In this document: piece after piece, positions 34,043-44,244 of the stretch
Layout: every line of letters starts with the position of its first letter
Numbering within the stretch: the stretch's first letter is position 1
Source of the DNA: Longicatena caecimuris
GTDB lineage: Bacteria > Bacillota_I > Bacilli_A > Erysipelotrichales > Erysipelotrichaceae
Length of the DNA: 64,000 nt
Reading direction: 5' to 3'
NCBI RefSeq assembly: GCF_004341945.1
Contig: NZ_SMBP01000005.1
Coordinates: forward strand, 62,001-126,000
Position numbers and translations under genes: made by a program
Notes under the pieces: model-generated
Seen by the model: the letters and a program-made list of their open reading frames with translations, nothing else
The model's database searches: none
Told to the model about the DNA's origin: nothing

Positions 34043-35695
34043 TTAGCCACCATATTTCTGTTTAAATGCAGCAAGCAAGCTTTGATCTTTATGCATTTGT
34101 GACAGCTTACGATTGGTAAAATTATCATGATGGACACAAATAGCCGGAGGCAATTGCAATCCTTTAAAGGCATTGCGCTCTTTCGTAGTTAAGAACCATT
34201 CTAGATCCTTAATAAACGCTTTCGGATCGTCTAGCCCATAATAACAGACCCATCGCCAAACTTCCTCATCCAGCGTCTTATCCTCATAGCGTTTTAAGTA
34301 TTGTGATACACTCATATCTTTTCCTAAATGTTCCACCAGATAATCATGATAGAACCATTTCATAGGATCTAATTGATCTTCCTTTAATTCTGCACTAGGG
34401 GGCATTTCCCAAGTGATAGCATCTCCTCGCACATCAGGTAATAGCGCATGTGGCACAACTTCTTTCGCGAATACGTCATTTAATTCTTTTGATAATGCAA
34501 ACAACTGTACCTTGGTAAGGTCTCCAATCAAAGACAATGCACCGATGCTATCACCATATAAAGTACAATATCCTAACGCTACTTCTACCTTATTGGCATT
34601 ATTTACAACAACGCCTCCTAACATACCAGCAAAGCTATTTAATAAATAACCTCTTGCTCTGGCCTGCAAATTTTCTTTTACCAAGATAGGATATTGTTTC
34701 ACATCGTAACCATATTCCTGCAATAAAGTTGTTTCTGTCGCTTCAACAAGTGCTTCTATGGCCCCTTCGCGATAAGCGATCCCTAAAGCTTGTGCTTCTT
34801 GTCGGGCATTTGATTTCGTAATATCGCGATTATGGCGAGTAGCCAGATTATAACCATAAACACGTTGTTTGCCTAAAGCATAAACAAGCAATGCTGCTGT
34901 GACACTGGAATCCAAGCCACCGCTCATTCCAACGATCCAAGGAAGCTTTCCTGCAAAAACCTGTACATCAAATTGTTGAATACCCATGGTTAATGCCGCT
35001 AACAAAGAGCGTGGTTTTTCTTTATCTTCTTTCTGCGATGCAAGATCAACCAAGGCATAATCTTCTTGAAAATAAGGCGCCTGATAAAGACATTTTCCAT
35101 TATGAAGCACACAGCTTCCACCTTCCATCAGCATGACGCTGTGATCCATATTTTGCATCCCACAGGCATTGACGTAAATGACATTTCCATGGGGATGATA
35201 TGCCTTCTGCATATCATAAGGGCGTGCATCCAGATTGATATTCATATCCGCAAGTTGAATCTCATCACCAAAATTCAACGCAAATACCATATCCTCTTTA
35301 TATTCTATCGCACTATTTATCGGATTTTCTTCAAAATATAAGGCATCCTGCATATAAGGCAAAAGCTCATTTTGTTTCACGCGCATATGCGTCTTTTTCT
35401 GATAAGCAAAAAAAGCCGCATTAAATCGCCGGCGATTACGATAACGGATATTCCCCCAAACAATCGCAATATCCTCACTTTCACGAATCAATTCATCATT
35501 AAAACTGTCCGCATACCGACAAAAATCCTCATCTAACCAGACATCGCCTAACAAATAACCGCTGACAGCATTTTGAGGAAATACAATCAAATCAGCTCCA
35601 TCTTCCTTTGCTCGCTTGATCTGCTGTTTCATATATTGCACATTTTCAGCGCATTGTCCTGCTTTTACATTCATCGTCACAAGTGCTGCTTTCAT
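34043..35695 (-). CDS. nadE: NAD+ synthetase with degenerate nitrilase (glutaminase) domain
   Basis: A 550-residue protein. The C-terminal synthetase (about 255-550) is intact: PP-loop GMSGGLDSSVTAALL and GYCTLYGDSIGALSLIGDLTKV. The N-terminal nitrilase-type domain (1-240), which in glutamine-dependent enzymes frees ammonia through Glu-Lys-Cys, looks dead: FPE is FPQNAVSGY (Gln41), the lysine before LP is Asn in KQNELLPY, and the ICED cysteine block is replaced by VFALNFGDE. The enzyme probably uses free ammonium. AGGAGG before the ATG at 35695 excludes the longer frame to 35743. Confidence 0.88.
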   Translation of the reverse strand: MKAALVTMNVKAGQCAENVQYMKQQIKRAKEDGADLIVFPQNAVSGYLLGDVWLDEDFCRYADSFNDELIRESEDIAIVWGNIRYRNRRRFNAAFFAYQKKTHMRVKQNELLPYMQDALYFEENPINSAIEYKEDMVFALNFGDEIQLADMNINLDARPYDMQKAYHPHGNVIYVNACGMQNMDHSVMLMEGGSCVLHNGKCLYQAPYFQEDYALVDLASQKEDKEKPRSLLAALTMGIQQFDVQVFAGKLPWIVGMSGGLDSSVTAALLVYALGKQRVYGYNLATRHNRDITKSNARQEAQALGIAYREGAIEALVEATETTLLQEYGYDVKQYPILVKENLQARARGYLLNSFAGMLGGVVVNNANKVEVALGYCTLYGDSIGALSLIGDLTKVQLFALSKELNDVFAKEVVPHALLPDVRGDAITWEMPPSAELKEDQLDPMKWFYHDYLVEHLGKDMSVSQYLKRYEDKTLDEEVWRWVCYYGLDDPKAFIKDLEWFLTTKERNAFKGLQLPPAICVHHDNFTNRKLSQMHKDQSLLAAFKQKYGG

Positions 35696-35760
35696 AGTCA
35701 TCCTCCTGTTCATACTGGTATTAGTGTACCATTTTTGACGCATGAAGAAAAGAAAAGTCC

Positions 35761-35788
35761 TTGTAATTTGAAAGAATTATATTATAAT
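35761..35788 (+). promoter_or_regulatory. Promoter of the SpoU-type methyltransferase gene
   Basis: TTGTAA (35761-35766), 16-bp spacer, TATAAT (35783-35788). Confidence 0.6.
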
Positions 35789-35811
35789 GGTTAAAAGAAA
35801 TGAGGAAGTTT

Positions 35812-36540
35812 ATGGAAACCTGTATTGTCGAAGGAAATATCAGTGTAAAAGCAGTTTTATTAGGAAAGAAACGCAAGGTTCATAAGATTTTGGTTGATGC
35901 CAAAAAGAAGGATAAGGATACTGCTTTTATTTTGCATAAAGCAAAAGAAGCTCAAGTGGATATCGCCTATGTGAAACGAGAAGAGATTGATGCTCTTGCT
36001 ACAGGAAAGACACATGGAGGCATCATCGCCTATTGTGGGCAACGCAAGTATCAAAATTTAGAAGAGCTTGTTAATAAAAAGCAGGTATTTCTGGCATTGA
36101 TAGAAGGAGTAGAAGATCCCTTTAATTTTGGCTATGTTTTACGAACCTTATATGCCGCAGGCTGTGATGGTGTTCTTGTACCTTTGCGTAATTGGACAAC
36201 GGCAGCCGATGTCGTTACCAGAGCAAGTGCTGGAGCAAGTGAATATATGAATATTATTATCGCAGATGATATGGAAGATACCTTAACCTATCTTCATCAA
36301 AAAGATATCACGCTTCTTTGTGCGCAGCGCAAAGATGCAATCTCGCTTTATTCCTACACCTTTCCTGAACGCATCTGTCTTGCTATTGGGGGCGAAATGC
36401 GTGGCTTAAGTAAAGCTGTTATGACGCACAGTGATCAAAATCTCTATATACCTTATCGCAGTGATTTTCGCAATGCCATGACGGCAGCGGCCTCTACCGC
36501 CATTTTTGCCTTCGAAGTCGTACGTCAAAAAGAAAACTAA
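35812..36540 (+). CDS. SpoU/TrmH family RNA 2'-O-methyltransferase
   Basis: A 242-residue SPOUT enzyme. Residues 1-85 are the substrate-binding domain (VEGNISVKAVLLGKKRK); motif 1 is EDPFNFGYVLRTLYAAG, motif 2 LAIGGEMRGLSKAV, motif 3 IPYRSDFRNAMTAAASTAIFAFE, forming the trefoil knot. This resembles RlmB and other TrmH-like ribose methyltransferases for 23S rRNA. In motif 1, FNFGY replaces the common N-x-G-A, and in motif 3, FRNAMTAAAS the usual SLNVS, so the exact target is uncertain. GAGGA precedes the ATG at 35812. Confidence 0.82.
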   Translation: METCIVEGNISVKAVLLGKKRKVHKILVDAKKKDKDTAFILHKAKEAQVDIAYVKREEIDALATGKTHGGIIAYCGQRKYQNLEELVNKKQVFLALIEGVEDPFNFGYVLRTLYAAGCDGVLVPLRNWTTAADVVTRASAGASEYMNIIIADDMEDTLTYLHQKDITLLCAQRKDAISLYSYTFPERICLAIGGEMRGLSKAVMTHSDQNLYIPYRSDFRNAMTAAASTAIFAFEVVRQKEN

Positions 36541-36564
36541 TTAACCATTTATAGCGAATAGAAT

Positions 36565-36612
36565 GAAAAAGCCAGAGGCGCTCTTTATCAGAATGCCCGC
36601 TGGCTTTTCTTA
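36565..36612. terminator. Bidirectional terminator between the methyltransferase and GH89 genes
   Basis: AAAAGCCAG (36567-36575) pairs with CTGGCTTTT (36600-36608); T-rich on both strands. Confidence 0.8.
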
Positions 36613-36622
36613 TCGCATACAA

Positions 36623-39600
36623 CTATACGCGCTTTTTTCTTTTCAATAAGGTAATAATAGCTCCACCAGCAATGATCAGCAAGCCTGCAAATACACCTGT
36701 TGCACTGGTATCCCCTGTAGGAACATCAACCGTATCCTTTGTTCCCTCAGTTTTGTCTTTATCACTTACATTTGTATCTTTATCACCTATAGTTGTATCT
36801 TTATCTTTTAATCGTATAGCTTTTTGTCTTTCTTCTTTTAGCAATCGTAATGCTTCATCCAGTTCCTGCTGATTCTTAGCAGTTTTTTTCACATCTTTTG
36901 CATGTTGGAAAGCATCTTTAAGTTTTGCAACCGAAGAAGGCTCATATCGATCAATATGGTTAAGCATATCTTCGACAATGGTAATTTCACGATCTAATTT
37001 CGTTGTATCCAGCCTTACTTCCAGCTTTTTGATGGCCGTTACCAAGGTGTTATGCATTGCTTTTATATCTTCAAGCGTTGCTTTTTCGTCCTTATAAATT
37101 TCCTTGGCCTGTTTTAAAGATGTTTGTAGCGCCTGAACACTCTTAGATGTCATTTGCTTAATATCTTCACCCTTTAACAATACATCCGCATATTGTATCA
37201 TTTCCAGCAGCTGTTTCTTTGCCGCTTGAAGTGTCAGATCCTTTAACGCTTGAATGGCTGTAGATAAAGATAACACAACTTCTTTGGTTTCCTCATCACT
37301 CATATTAGATGGATCTTTTAATAAACTTTCTGCCAATGTTAAAGCCGTTTGCACGTCCTTAAATTCATCTTTTGTATAGATATCTTTTAATTTCGTACCT
37401 TCTTCAACAAGTGTTTCTAATATCTCTACACTTTCCTTGCTTGCTCTAACGACGAGTGCATTTTTCGCACTTTGTAATTCAAGTTCTGCTTTGCTTACTT
37501 CATCTGCACTTGGATTTGTTTTTTCCAATACCGCTTTAGCATCTTGCAATTTCTTGCTAAGTGCTTCATAGCTTTGCACCGTATAAAGATCAGCTGTTAC
37601 CTTTTCCACTTCTTTAATAAGTGTTTGTAGTGCCGTTGTATCAGGCGTCACTGGCTCTTGTGGTTTTAATCCTTTTACTGCATTCACAAGAGTTGTATGA
37701 GTCGTCTTAATTTGTTCAAGTGATGCTTTTTCGTTTGCTATTACTTCCTTCGCCTGTTTCAGCGCCGTTTGTAATGCCTGTACGCTTTCTGCAGTCATTT
37801 GTTCAATAGTATCTGCTTTTAACAGTGTATCTGCATACGTAATCATTTCGGTAAGCTGCTCTTTCGCTTCTTGTAGGGTAAGCTTATGCAATGCATCGAT
37901 AGCTGTAGATAAAGATAGCACGACTTCTTTTGTAGTTACTTCCGCCATATTTGATGGATCTGTCAATAAACCTTGTGCCAAATCTAACGCTGTCTGCACA
38001 TCCTTAAAGGCTTCCTCAGTATAAGCATCTTTCATTTTCTTGCCATCTTCAACAAGTCGCTTTAATACAGCTACACTTTCCTTGCTAGCTCTTACAACTA
38101 ACGCTTTCTGGGCATTTTGTAATGCAAGCTCTGCCTTTTTCACTTCTTCAGCACTTGGGTTTGTTTTTTCTAGTACTGCTTTTGCTACTTGTAACTTTTC
38201 AGCAACCACTTTATAGCTGTTTGCTGTATAGTCTGTTTCTGCAAGCTGTTCTACTGCCGCAATTAATGTTCTTAAAGCACTCGTATCAGTTTTAATTGGT
38301 TCCAAACCTTTTATAGCCTTTGTTAAAGTGGTTTGTGCTTCCTTGATATGTGCAAGAGTTGCTTCTTGATCTTCATATACTTCATTGGCTTTTGTCAAAG
38401 CTGCCTGTAACGCTTTTACACTCTCTGCCGTCATCTGTGCAATAGTTTCATCCTCAAGCAACGCGCGTGCCTGCTGGATTGTTTCTGATAATTGCTTTTT
38501 CGCTTCTTGCAAAGTCACGTTTTTAAGTGTTTCAATAGCTGAAGATAACATAGAAATACTTTCTTTCGCATCTTCTTCACTCATATTAGCAAGATCTTTT
38601 AACAAGCTTTCGGCTGCATCCATAGCCGCTTGTACATCCTTAAAGGCATCTTCAGAATAGGCGTCTTTCATGCCTATTGCCTCTTTTACAAGACTTTCTA
38701 ACTTAGTTACACTTTCAACACTTGCCTTTTCCACCAAAGCATCCTTAGCACTCTGCAATGCAAAGGCCACTTTCTTAACATCCTCTTCACTTATCTCATC
38801 TTTTTTTAACAATGCTTCTGCTACTTCTAGCTGTTTAGTCACTATCTGATAGCTTTGTGCTGTGTAGTCATCTTTTTTCAATGCTTTTACTTCAGCAATC
38901 AAAGCTTCCAGCGCTGTAGTATCCACCTTTACGATGGCACTACCCATGATCTGTAATTCTCCAACATTATAAGAACTACGTTTTTGATCATCGGCTTCAC
39001 GTTGAATATTCGTTGTCACCATCTTAATAAATTTTGCTTTTACCTGTTGTAAAGCATAAGAATCCTCTGCTTTATTAGGTTTATTCTGCGATGTTTTTTC
39101 GCCGACTTTCACCCATTCATTACCATCAACGCTGGTATACAATTCATAATTGTGCCATAAATTACCACGGGAAGCACTGAATTGCACATTCAAATCACTA
39201 ATATTGTAAACATCATCCAATTCAATGATAACCCATCCCGGCATGATTGGATCATCCTGATATGGTTTTCCTGTTGGACTCAGGCGTCCGGAATTCCAAC
39301 CAGTCTCTATTTCACCATCTACGATATGTTGAGAATTACCAGAAGGATCATTCATTGCCGTTACTTTTTTCACTTTGGTTAATCCAAGATTGATCAAATC
39401 ACTTAAATTTAAATTCAAGATGTTATCATATAATGCCCAATACACGGTATTCACATTATCCAGATTTTCATCATTCTTAATTGCTTCTTTTGCAGCCTGC
39501 AATGCCTTTGTAAAGCTTTCCACATACATAGCATCACTCTTGGTAAGATCAATCGTATCCGCATAGGCAACAAGTCTTTGCAGTTGTTCCATAGTAGCCA

Positions 39601-42600
39601 GCACCTGTTCTCCATACACTCTGATTTCCTTGTAGGTAATCGTATGTGTATCCTTACTATTTTCCGCAATCGCCGTCACCTTCACAAAACGGCCGATTGC
39701 ATCACTGACTTCAATAACATTTCCCTTTTCGGCGATATCTGCTGCCGCCACTTCCCCTACTTTTTTCCATGCTTGCTGATCAACACTTGTATAAATTTCG
39801 TATTTATCAAAGGTACAAGCGTCTGCGACTACTTGAATTTGTGATAATTGGAATTCACCAACCAGATCAATACTTGTTTCTACTGCCGCTTTTCCATCTT
39901 CATTCTGGAATGTCACCGTATTGCTCTCATCCCCATCCGTGACATTTTTTAAAGCGCCCTCTAATTTCTTGGTATCTGTTTTCACAACCCGATGAAGTGC
40001 TTTATTTCCAGCATTTGGATCCATTTCACCGGATAACATGCAGTTATCCAACACTTCCTGAATAACAACCTGCATTTCTTCCGGACTGTCTTTGGCAACT
40101 CTGGTATACGTTTGATCACCTAATACCCATTTCCAATATACTTCAAAGTTAGCGGCAAACGTAATCGGTGAGCCATTTTCTAAATTAGCTTCCACTTGAT
40201 CTAAATAATCAATCCAGTTTTGTTTATATAAATCAATAAACATGCCCTGATAATTACGCCATGCATAATCCTTTAATCCACCGGCGCTGCTTCGAGATGC
40301 CCAAGAAGTAATCAATGCTTTCGCATTCATTTCAAACGCATCTTTCGCAAAATCATCATAATCAGCAGCTCGATCTTGTGCTTTCCCAATCCACTCTCCA
40401 GCAAGCTGATCAACCTGTGTTTCCTGAATATCGTTTAAAACATCAAAAGACTTCAAAAATTTTGCTTTCTCTTCTTTAAACTTTTCAATGTTTTTATCCT
40501 CACGCGCATCAATAACATTGTTATACGTCAAGGTTGAATAATTACTTACCATCTGACGCATAATTTCTGTCAGATCATAACGATAACATTCACTATCTTT
40601 AAACTTATCATAATCTTCAATTAATAAACGGAATGCCGTTTCCAATTTATCAGCACCATATGAGATATTTTGTTTCCCATAATCTTGTGGTGACTTTCCT
40701 TTCATACCATAAACTTGTGCAGTAAAACGCACTCCATGATTATAATTGGCATTCTTCATGATTTTCCAAGCTTCTTTGGCATTATCGCTCGTTCCCCCAT
40801 AACGCCTTTCAATATACTTGTTTAACCATTGATCTAAGCTGAAATCATCATCAACCCATGCCAAATCAAAAATCAAATCATATAAAACGGGATTATCATA
40901 CTGCGCTTCTGAAATAATACCCAAACCAGCCATATGTGTTCGTTCTTTTTTCGCCGTTTGAATATCATTGACCATTGTTTGCATCTCGCCGTTCATGGTT
41001 GGATTGCCTCCAAAACCACCGAGTAATCCCCATGCCCAACTAGTACCTTTAAATTCTGATTTATTGTACTTCGTCCATGATTTTATAGGATATTTAATCA
41101 AATCAACAATCAAGACATGATTTTCTCGATATTCTCCCATACCATTTAACAAACCATCGGTTGGATTGCTCTGCCAAGCCTGTACGACCCATACAGCATC
41201 TTTATCATAATCTAATAAAGAATTCAAAACTTCTCTTGCCACTGTCTCATCACTCAAGCCTTCTGGACGTGTACCACCTTCATGATAAGGATCAACGGCA
41301 TAATAATCTGAGGTTGCCCCATATATATATTCTTGTGCTTCATAGAATAATTTAGCATATTCATCATAATATGGTGAATCTGTAGGTATCATGCTTGGTC
41401 TTGCTAAGCCGCCCCAGCTTTTTTGCGCCGTTAAAGGCACATTTGGTTGGAATTCACTAAAGTTTGTTGGAACCATACCGGCATATCCCTGTAATACCGT
41501 ATTCATTCCTAAAGAATTTTTCCAACGCTGTGTCGTTCTTGCCAATTCTACACGATCTACAACATATTGATCTGGAATCGGTCCACCAAAGGTTTCAATA
41601 TTTTGCATAAACTGCCATGCATAGTAAGAAGGACCTACTAACCAATCTTTTGCATCATCAAAAGAATATCCAAAATTCATTAAAAATTTAATCCAAGTAG
41701 CTTCTTGTCCTGCAACATCTAATACGACATTAACTCCATTTAGCGCTAACCAATCGTTTTCTCTTTGCCACTCTTCTTCGCCAAAGAATGCAAATGTATA
41801 ACTGAGAGTACAATAGTTATAAGCATAGCGAACCTTATATGGTGTTTCTTTTCGAACAGTGCCTTCCACTTTGACGATTTCTTTAGGCATGTTCACCTGC
41901 ATTGTCTGTTCCGAAATCTGAACCTTCAAATAGTTTTTAAAATAATAATTCAAACCATACGTAATAGAGGTTCCGACATTCCCTTTGATATGTATTTTGC
42001 CATCTAAATTACTCAATTCGAAATAATCCATCTTTGCATCTGCAGTCGGATCTAATTCAAAGGTAAACCAATCACGATATTCGGCACCAATCGTACGATC
42101 GATAATACCATAAATATTGTCATACGTTTCCTGTTTTGTAATTAAAGCTGCATAAGCAGTATCTTCAAATGCCTGAATACCTAAGATATCTTCAAACGTT
42201 CCCTTACGTAATTCTTCTTCATTCGTATTGGTCTTAGTCCCATAAGCTCTGACTTCAGAAACATATGCCGCATTTTCGCCTTTTGTATATTCCATATAAA
42301 CACGAATGATACGATAAGATTGCGGCTGGTCGAAATGAATTTTATCTCCTTGTGCAAGGGCTGGCTGCTGTTCTCTTGTCTGGTAAAGTTTATCGTAATT
42401 TTTACCATCATTGCTTCCATAAATCGTATAATTTACTATTTTTCCTGTTGGAACAAATAATTTAAGATCTGTTAACTTATAAACATCCATTAAATCAATG
42501 TCCACATAAGATGGATAGAATGTACCCTTCCAATACGTATTCACATCTCCATCCGTTACTTTATATACTTCTTGCTTTGCCAAATTGCTTCTAGTAGGCT

Positions 42601-43552
42601 TTTGATATGCGATATTATCCGCATCGTTAGGATCTAATACACTTACAAGATTTTTATACGCATTTTCTAATTCCTTATAAACAACTTTGATTTCATCGTT
42701 TGTTGGATTTTGAGCAGCCAATACTTTATTGGCATTGACAAGCTTTTCTTTTAACACACTGTATGTATCTTTTGTATAATCACTTTCTTTTAATGCTGTG
42801 CATTGTTCAACCAAAGTAGTAAGCATCTCTTTTGTATATTCATCAAAAGAGCCAATTAATTTTGGTCTGAACTCAGCAGGTGCTGTTTCTTTGGCATGTA
42901 CTTGTATTGACATGCCGCAATCTGTATCGCCGGTACCAAAAATAGTGATTTCTTCCACACCATTATGGATTAATTCTAAGACCTGATCAGTCACATCAAA
43001 AGACATTGTTCTTTCATCTTCTGTTTTAGCCTCAAAATTTTCATCCTTAGCAATTTTGAAACGGAATAATTCCTTTTCAGCATTACGTTTCATAAATGAC
43101 GGTTTTGTATTCCACGTCAACGTTTTCTCATCCCAATTTGTGTCTGAGGAATAGTAATAAATATATGTCTGATCCCCATTTTTATAACCAGGATTTCGAA
43201 TCATGTGAAATTCAAATACAAATTTATTAAATTTTTTTTCTTCTAAATCTTTTTCTGTTGGAAGTTTTACCTTCATTGCACTGATGATTTCATCTGTTGG
43301 CGCATATTTGGTACTAATAGACTTGTAACCTTTCCCAACATATTGCGAACCATGCGCACTGGTAATTTCTTCATAATCATAATTTGTATTTGGACTTTTG
43401 CTTCGGATATAAGCATCTTGTGTAACTGGATATTCAAATGCATTATCCGCTGTTTCATCCGCATGCACTTTGACAATACTAATATTAAAATTCGCAATCA
43501 TCATGCACGCAATGATCATGAGTGAAAAAATACTTCTACTGATTTTTTTCAT
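36623..43552 (-). CDS. Wall-anchored GH89 alpha-N-acetylglucosaminidase with CBM32 and FIVAR modules
   Basis: 2,309 residues. In order: signal peptide (1-33), DNRLRE/CBM96-like module (about 36-255), FIVAR helices (255-305), CBM32 (315-455), GH89 catalytic region (about 455-1180; NDWLALNGVNVVLDVAGQEA, GPSYYAW, acidic residues in DPYHEGG and ISEAQYDNPVLYDL), two further CBM32 (about 1182-1330 and 1394-1536), long FIVAR array (1540-2190), then VPTGDTS, membrane helix and KRKKRV, a PxTGD-type sorting signal. GH89 enzymes remove terminal alpha-1,4-GlcNAc from gastric mucin and heparan fragments. The ATG at 43552 is set by GAAGGAG; the frame extends to 43615. Monocistronic. Confidence 0.9.
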   Translation of the reverse strand: MKKISRSIFSLMIIACMMIANFNISIVKVHADETADNAFEYPVTQDAYIRSKSPNTNYDYEEITSAHGSQYVGKGYKSISTKYAPTDEIISAMKVKLPTEKDLEEKKFNKFVFEFHMIRNPGYKNGDQTYIYYYSSDTNWDEKTLTWNTKPSFMKRNAEKELFRFKIAKDENFEAKTEDERTMSFDVTDQVLELIHNGVEEITIFGTGDTDCGMSIQVHAKETAPAEFRPKLIGSFDEYTKEMLTTLVEQCTALKESDYTKDTYSVLKEKLVNANKVLAAQNPTNDEIKVVYKELENAYKNLVSVLDPNDADNIAYQKPTRSNLAKQEVYKVTDGDVNTYWKGTFYPSYVDIDLMDVYKLTDLKLFVPTGKIVNYTIYGSNDGKNYDKLYQTREQQPALAQGDKIHFDQPQSYRIIRVYMEYTKGENAAYVSEVRAYGTKTNTNEEELRKGTFEDILGIQAFEDTAYAALITKQETYDNIYGIIDRTIGAEYRDWFTFELDPTADAKMDYFELSNLDGKIHIKGNVGTSITYGLNYYFKNYLKVQISEQTMQVNMPKEIVKVEGTVRKETPYKVRYAYNYCTLSYTFAFFGEEEWQRENDWLALNGVNVVLDVAGQEATWIKFLMNFGYSFDDAKDWLVGPSYYAWQFMQNIETFGGPIPDQYVVDRVELARTTQRWKNSLGMNTVLQGYAGMVPTNFSEFQPNVPLTAQKSWGGLARPSMIPTDSPYYDEYAKLFYEAQEYIYGATSDYYAVDPYHEGGTRPEGLSDETVAREVLNSLLDYDKDAVWVVQAWQSNPTDGLLNGMGEYRENHVLIVDLIKYPIKSWTKYNKSEFKGTSWAWGLLGGFGGNPTMNGEMQTMVNDIQTAKKERTHMAGLGIISEAQYDNPVLYDLIFDLAWVDDDFSLDQWLNKYIERRYGGTSDNAKEAWKIMKNANYNHGVRFTAQVYGMKGKSPQDYGKQNISYGADKLETAFRLLIEDYDKFKDSECYRYDLTEIMRQMVSNYSTLTYNNVIDAREDKNIEKFKEEKAKFLKSFDVLNDIQETQVDQLAGEWIGKAQDRAADYDDFAKDAFEMNAKALITSWASRSSAGGLKDYAWRNYQGMFIDLYKQNWIDYLDQVEANLENGSPITFAANFEVYWKWVLGDQTYTRVAKDSPEEMQVVIQEVLDNCMLSGEMDPNAGNKALHRVVKTDTKKLEGALKNVTDGDESNTVTFQNEDGKAAVETSIDLVGEFQLSQIQVVADACTFDKYEIYTSVDQQAWKKVGEVAAADIAEKGNVIEVSDAIGRFVKVTAIAENSKDTHTITYKEIRVYGEQVLATMEQLQRLVAYADTIDLTKSDAMYVESFTKALQAAKEAIKNDENLDNVNTVYWALYDNILNLNLSDLINLGLTKVKKVTAMNDPSGNSQHIVDGEIETGWNSGRLSPTGKPYQDDPIMPGWVIIELDDVYNISDLNVQFSASRGNLWHNYELYTSVDGNEWVKVGEKTSQNKPNKAEDSYALQQVKAKFIKMVTTNIQREADDQKRSSYNVGELQIMGSAIVKVDTTALEALIAEVKALKKDDYTAQSYQIVTKQLEVAEALLKKDEISEEDVKKVAFALQSAKDALVEKASVESVTKLESLVKEAIGMKDAYSEDAFKDVQAAMDAAESLLKDLANMSEEDAKESISMLSSAIETLKNVTLQEAKKQLSETIQQARALLEDETIAQMTAESVKALQAALTKANEVYEDQEATLAHIKEAQTTLTKAIKGLEPIKTDTSALRTLIAAVEQLAETDYTANSYKVVAEKLQVAKAVLEKTNPSAEEVKKAELALQNAQKALVVRASKESVAVLKRLVEDGKKMKDAYTEEAFKDVQTALDLAQGLLTDPSNMAEVTTKEVVLSLSTAIDALHKLTLQEAKEQLTEMITYADTLLKADTIEQMTAESVQALQTALKQAKEVIANEKASLEQIKTTHTTLVNAVKGLKPQEPVTPDTTALQTLIKEVEKVTADLYTVQSYEALSKKLQDAKAVLEKTNPSADEVSKAELELQSAKNALVVRASKESVEILETLVEEGTKLKDIYTKDEFKDVQTALTLAESLLKDPSNMSDEETKEVVLSLSTAIQALKDLTLQAAKKQLLEMIQYADVLLKGEDIKQMTSKSVQALQTSLKQAKEIYKDEKATLEDIKAMHNTLVTAIKKLEVRLDTTKLDREITIVEDMLNHIDRYEPSSVAKLKDAFQHAKDVKKTAKNQQELDEALRLLKEERQKAIRLKDKDTTIGDKDTNVSDKDKTEGTKDTVDVPTGDTSATGVFAGLLIIAGGAIITLLKRKKRV
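37012..38935. repeat. Three tandem ~640-bp FIVAR super-repeats
   Basis: Within the GH89 gene, three units of about 213 codons begin with VDTTALEALI, TDTSALRTLI and PDTTALQTLI. Each holds three helical FIVAR-like subunits with near-identical phrases (YTAQSYQIV / YTANSYKVV / YTVQSYEAL; QALQTALKQAKEV). A half unit follows toward the anchor. Copy number may vary by recombination. Confidence 0.8.
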
Positions 43553-43636
43553 ACGTTTCTCCTTCTCTTTAGAATTACGATCATCTGTTTTTTTATACAG
43601 AAATCGTATTTCCATATTCTATTCCTTTCCATTTTC

Positions 43637-43642
43637 ATTATA
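43637..43642 (-). promoter_or_regulatory. -10 element of the GH89 gene
   Basis: TATAAT on the minus strand about 85 bp before the start; no good -35 is seen. Confidence 0.35.
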
Positions 43643-43714
43643 TTTTTTATAAATGGTAAAATATTATGATATAGGAGAAATATTTAAGATTCTTTCGTTT
43701 TTACTAGAGGATAC

Positions 43715-43745
43715 ATGAAAAAAACCCACATGGGGTTTCTTTCAT
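43715..43745. terminator. Terminator at the end of the pilus operon
   Basis: Stem ATGAAA-AAACCCA / TGGGGTTT-CTTTCAT with a 2-nt loop, T-rich on the minus strand. Confidence 0.7.
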
Positions 43746-43778
43746 ATTACAACATTTTACACGTACATCCTTATTGCC

Positions 43779-44216
43779 TTAATCATAATAAAAGACAAGA
43801 CCATAATCTTCTTTTATTGCAGCTTGTATACCTTCCAGCAATGCTCGTTTCATCGCATCCAAATAATATAGATAATCATTGCGATAAACATGACGATCCT
43901 CATTCCGCAGCTTTTCTAATACCTCTTCCATTTCGATCTTTGTTAATCGCTTACGCAATTCGATCAAGGTCTTCGTATCCTCTATACATAAATAATAACC
44001 CTGTTTCTTCTGATCATGTACCTTTTTACTTATATATCTTCTTGGATGATCTTGCGTTATGATCTTCCATATGCTTTGGAAATCGTGTTCTTTCATTTGG
44101 ATCTGACCATGTACCTCAGAGAATAACTTTAAGCATAGTTGCTGCTCTGCTATCCCTGTCTTCTGTTGGCATATCTCCTGCATCTTTGATATCTCGATCA
44201 CATACATCTTTATCAT
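43779..44216 (-). CDS. Unknown 145-residue cytosolic protein ending the pilus operon
   Basis: I do not recognise a family. The protein has no signal peptide or membrane helix, is helical and charged, with LRKRLTKIEMEEVLEKLRNED in part as an amphipathic stretch and a C-terminal YYLDAMKRALLEGIQAAIKEDYG. It begins 28 bp after the preceding pilus gene with AGAGG upstream, and is followed by the operon terminator, so it is likely cotranscribed. A regulatory or assembly role is a guess. Confidence 0.55.
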   Translation of the reverse strand: MIKMYVIEISKMQEICQQKTGIAEQQLCLKLFSEVHGQIQMKEHDFQSIWKIITQDHPRRYISKKVHDQKKQGYYLCIEDTKTLIELRKRLTKIEMEEVLEKLRNEDRHVYRNDYLYYLDAMKRALLEGIQAAIKEDYGLVFYYD

Positions 44217-44244
44217 GCTTTTATGCCCTCTTTATACTTTCTGA

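Noticed and set aside
35696-35743. N-terminal extension of NadE
   Set aside because: The AGGAGG sits inside it, directly before the ATG at 35695, where the family homology starts.
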